DNA of 64,000 bases from Sulfurimonas marina. Lineage in GTDB: Bacteria > Campylobacterota > Campylobacteria > Campylobacterales > Sulfurimonadaceae. A model generated the notes under the pieces. It searched no databases, was not told the DNA's origin, and worked only from the letters and a program-made list of their open reading frames with translations. Positions within the stretch are counted from its first letter, which is position 1; each line of letters starts with the position of its first letter. Shown here piece after piece: positions 62,338 through 64,000 of this stretch. A program made the translations under genes and the position numbers. Where the stretch lies: contig NZ_CP041165.1 of the NCBI RefSeq assembly GCF_014905095.1, forward strand, positions 1,550,001 to 1,614,000, given 5' to 3'.

Positions 62338-63555
62338 CTATTGAATACTCATTGAAAAAATTGGTAATAGCATCGCCGCTACGATAAAACCGATACTTCC
62401 GCCTACAAAAAGCATTAAAGCAGGTTCAAGCAGCGTTAAAAGAAGAGAGATCTTATCACGGTTCTCTTCAAAATAAAGCTCTGAGACATTTGTTAAAACA
62501 CTCTCAATTTCTGATGTCTCTTCACCAAGAGCAATCGCCTGTACAAAAGCATCATCAAGTTGTACGTTCGCATTGTAAAGTGCATGGGAAAGCAGTTTAC
62601 CCTCAACCACTTTTTTACTTGCATCTATAAACAACTCTTTGATCACTTTATTACTCAAAATATTTGCACTCATATTGATTGTTTGAACAAAAACAACACC
62701 CGAACGTGTCAAGAGTGAAGCGATGTAAGAGAAACGTGCAAGCTCACTTTTTAAAATAATCGTACCAAAAAGGGGGACTTTTAGTAAAAGTTTGTCCACA
62801 AAGTAGGCAAAACTGTATATCTTCTTTTTTAGAGTAACAAAAAGTGCCGTAAAGATAAAAATCAATGCCAAAATCATTTGAAAATTTTCACTAAAGAAAT
62901 CTCCAAGCCCTATGACTACTTTTGTAGGGGTTGGAAGTTCTTGGTCCATACTCTCAAAAATCCCCGTAATTTGCGGTACTACATAGGTAAGCATAAAGGC
63001 GATCATCACCAAAGAGATAATGATCATAAACGACGGATAAGCAAAAGCACCTTTAATCTCTTTTGCTATTTTATCCTGCTCTTTTAAAAAGCGGGACAGT
63101 TCCATAAGTACCTCATCTAGAATTCCACCGTCTTCACTTACACGGATAGACTCTACAAAAAACTCCGGAAGTTCTACCACATCCTGAGAAGAGAGGGCAC
63201 TGTAGAAGTTTTCCCCTTCATCTAGATGTGTATTTACCGTTGTTAAAAAAAGCTTTATTTTTTTATTTTTAGCGTAATGTGTTTGAACAATTTTCAAAGC
63301 CGAGACAATACTCATACCTGAACGGATATACATAGAGAGTTCACGAGCAAGAAGCGCCAACTCTTTAGAGGAGATCTTATAACGCTTTTTAATTTTAAAC
63401 TTCTCATAAAACGGAAGTGAATCCTCTTTTATATCGCTGTAGATAATTCCCGTCGCTTTGAGCTTTGCCTTCACCTCTTCAAGAGTTGCAGCTTCAACTC
63501 TGTCAGTGACATTTTTTCCCGTTTTATCTATACCTTTATATTTAAAAATCATCAC
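62338..63555 (-). CDS. gspF: Type II secretion inner-membrane protein GspF
   Basis: The 405-residue protein has two GspF domains, each with a helical bundle. Signatures include LARELSMYIRSGMSIVSALK in the first and SELARFSYIASLLTRSGVVF in the second, and three membrane helices (about 172-192, 222-242, 372-395). It is the platform on which GspE acts. It overlaps the pseudopilin gene upstream by 4 bases. Confidence 0.94.
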   Translation of the reverse strand: MMIFKYKGIDKTGKNVTDRVEAATLEEVKAKLKATGIIYSDIKEDSLPFYEKFKIKKRYKISSKELALLARELSMYIRSGMSIVSALKIVQTHYAKNKKIKLFLTTVNTHLDEGENFYSALSSQDVVELPEFFVESIRVSEDGGILDEVLMELSRFLKEQDKIAKEIKGAFAYPSFMIIISLVMIAFMLTYVVPQITGIFESMDQELPTPTKVVIGLGDFFSENFQMILALIFIFTALFVTLKKKIYSFAYFVDKLLLKVPLFGTIILKSELARFSYIASLLTRSGVVFVQTINMSANILSNKVIKELFIDASKKVVEGKLLSHALYNANVQLDDAFVQAIALGEETSEIESVLTNVSELYFEENRDKISLLLTLLEPALMLFVGGSIGFIVAAMLLPIFSMSIQ

Positions 63556-64000
63556 TTCACTTCTTGTATTAACTGCTCTTTTTCATCTACACACTCTTGC
63601 AAAGTATCGTAAACTTTTACACCCTTAAAGTACTCACTATAATCATATACTTTATCTTTAAAGGCAACTATATACTGGTCAGAAATGCCGTCTCTGGCAA
63701 CTTCAAACTCAAAACACCCTTTAAATCTTTGTTGTACTAAACCTTCTGAATAGCTATATCTATAAACTTCTATAGAATCATCGATCAGTTCTTCGATTTC
63801 TGCTCGTTTCTCTTGATCTATATAAAGAGTACATACAGAACAATCATCCTCACAGACAAGCTTCGAAGAGTTACCGTCTTTGATCTGTTTATACATATAA
63901 CTTTTCAGATTTTTTAAACTCAGCTTCTCTTGCTCTTCATTTACACTATGAAGTTTTGTTATCACAAGGGTATAGACAACCCCGATGATAACTATTACTA
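63552..64000 (-). CDS. Partial pseudopilin-like protein, N terminus beyond the right edge
   Basis: The frame is open to the window edge and continues past a GTG at 63965 that could be mistaken for a start. Upstream codons encode a hydrophobic stretch VIVIIGVVYTLVITKL, which looks like the N-terminal helix of a pseudopilin; the leader and conserved glutamate lie outside. The visible 137 residues after the GTG contain four or five cysteines (CEDDCSVC and others), suggesting disulphides or a metal site. It overlaps gspF by 4 bases. GspG or GspH type cannot be decided. Confidence 0.65.
   Translation of the reverse strand, partial: VIVIIGVVYTLVITKLHSVNEEQEKLSLKNLKSYMYKQIKDGNSSKLVCEDDCSVCTLYIDQEKRAEIEELIDDSIEVYRYSYSEGLVQQRFKGCFEFEVARDGISDQYIVAFKDKVYDYSEYFKGVKVYDTLQECVDEKEQLIQEVK

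Overview
The window is AT-rich, gene-dense chromosome from a Campylobacterota (Epsilonproteobacteria) bacterium. It is most likely Sulfurimonas or a close relative. The best evidence is the gene order gyrA-flgP-flgQ-flgR-asd-UPF0114, which I recall from Campylobacter jejuni. Supporting evidence is an HsrA/CosR-type response regulator, a hemE-radical SAM pair, and a TonB/Bat/GGDEF content typical of free-living members. I see no insertion sequence, prophage, CRISPR array or rRNA. The genus call is inference.

Layout. 1-4.0 kb (minus): nadA-nadC-flhB-degenerate DHH protein-possible M23 protein (cut by the left edge). 4.1-8.9 kb (plus): plsY, folB, hsrA plus a histidine kinase, ferredoxin, ppx/gppA. 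8.9-12.1 kb: bamA (minus) and tyrA (plus). 12.1-24.1 kb (minus): two tandem Bat-type VWA modules. The promoter-proximal one (BatA2-BatB/C2-BatD2) is followed by CsgG-like and LPP20-like lipoproteins. The second carries MoxR-DUF58-DUF4381-BatA1-BatB/C1-BatD1. 24.2-24.5 kb: tRNA-Lys and two identical tRNA-Glu genes. 24.5-28.3 kb (minus): amt-P-II-amt-tonB. 28.5-36.7 kb (plus): gyrA, flgP, flgQ, flgR, asd, a UPF0114 protein, hemE, radical SAM. 36.7-39.8 kb: small genes of unknown function and a lipoprotein with two related domains. 39.9-42.4 kb: tRNA-Asn and tRNA-Met (minus), groES-groEL with a terminator. 42.4-43.9 kb: nitroreductase and glutamine amidotransferase. 43.9-49.4 kb: a cyclic-di-GMP group (globin-coupled GGDEF, 7TMR-GGDEF, PilZ protein) around a YceI-like protein. 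49.4-54.5 kb (minus): ExbB/ExbD, a two-component pair, pyrC, a membrane protein and a phosphohexomutase. 54.5-64 kb (minus): a type II secretion-like operon running off the right edge.

How the genes work together. The Bat region looks like one roughly 12-kb transcription unit in which a single MoxR/DUF58 pair may serve two divergent sets of VWA proteins and two outer-membrane lipoproteins. I consider this the most unusual system in the window. The amt-P-II cluster handles ammonium uptake. The flgP/flgQ/flgR block links flagellar basal structures to sigma-54 control. The type II-like operon (pseudopilin, F, K, L, M, N, C, D, E, two pseudopilins) could secrete proteins or, as related Cts proteins do in Campylobacter, take up DNA. 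No stretch over 300 bases lacks a gene or RNA gene.
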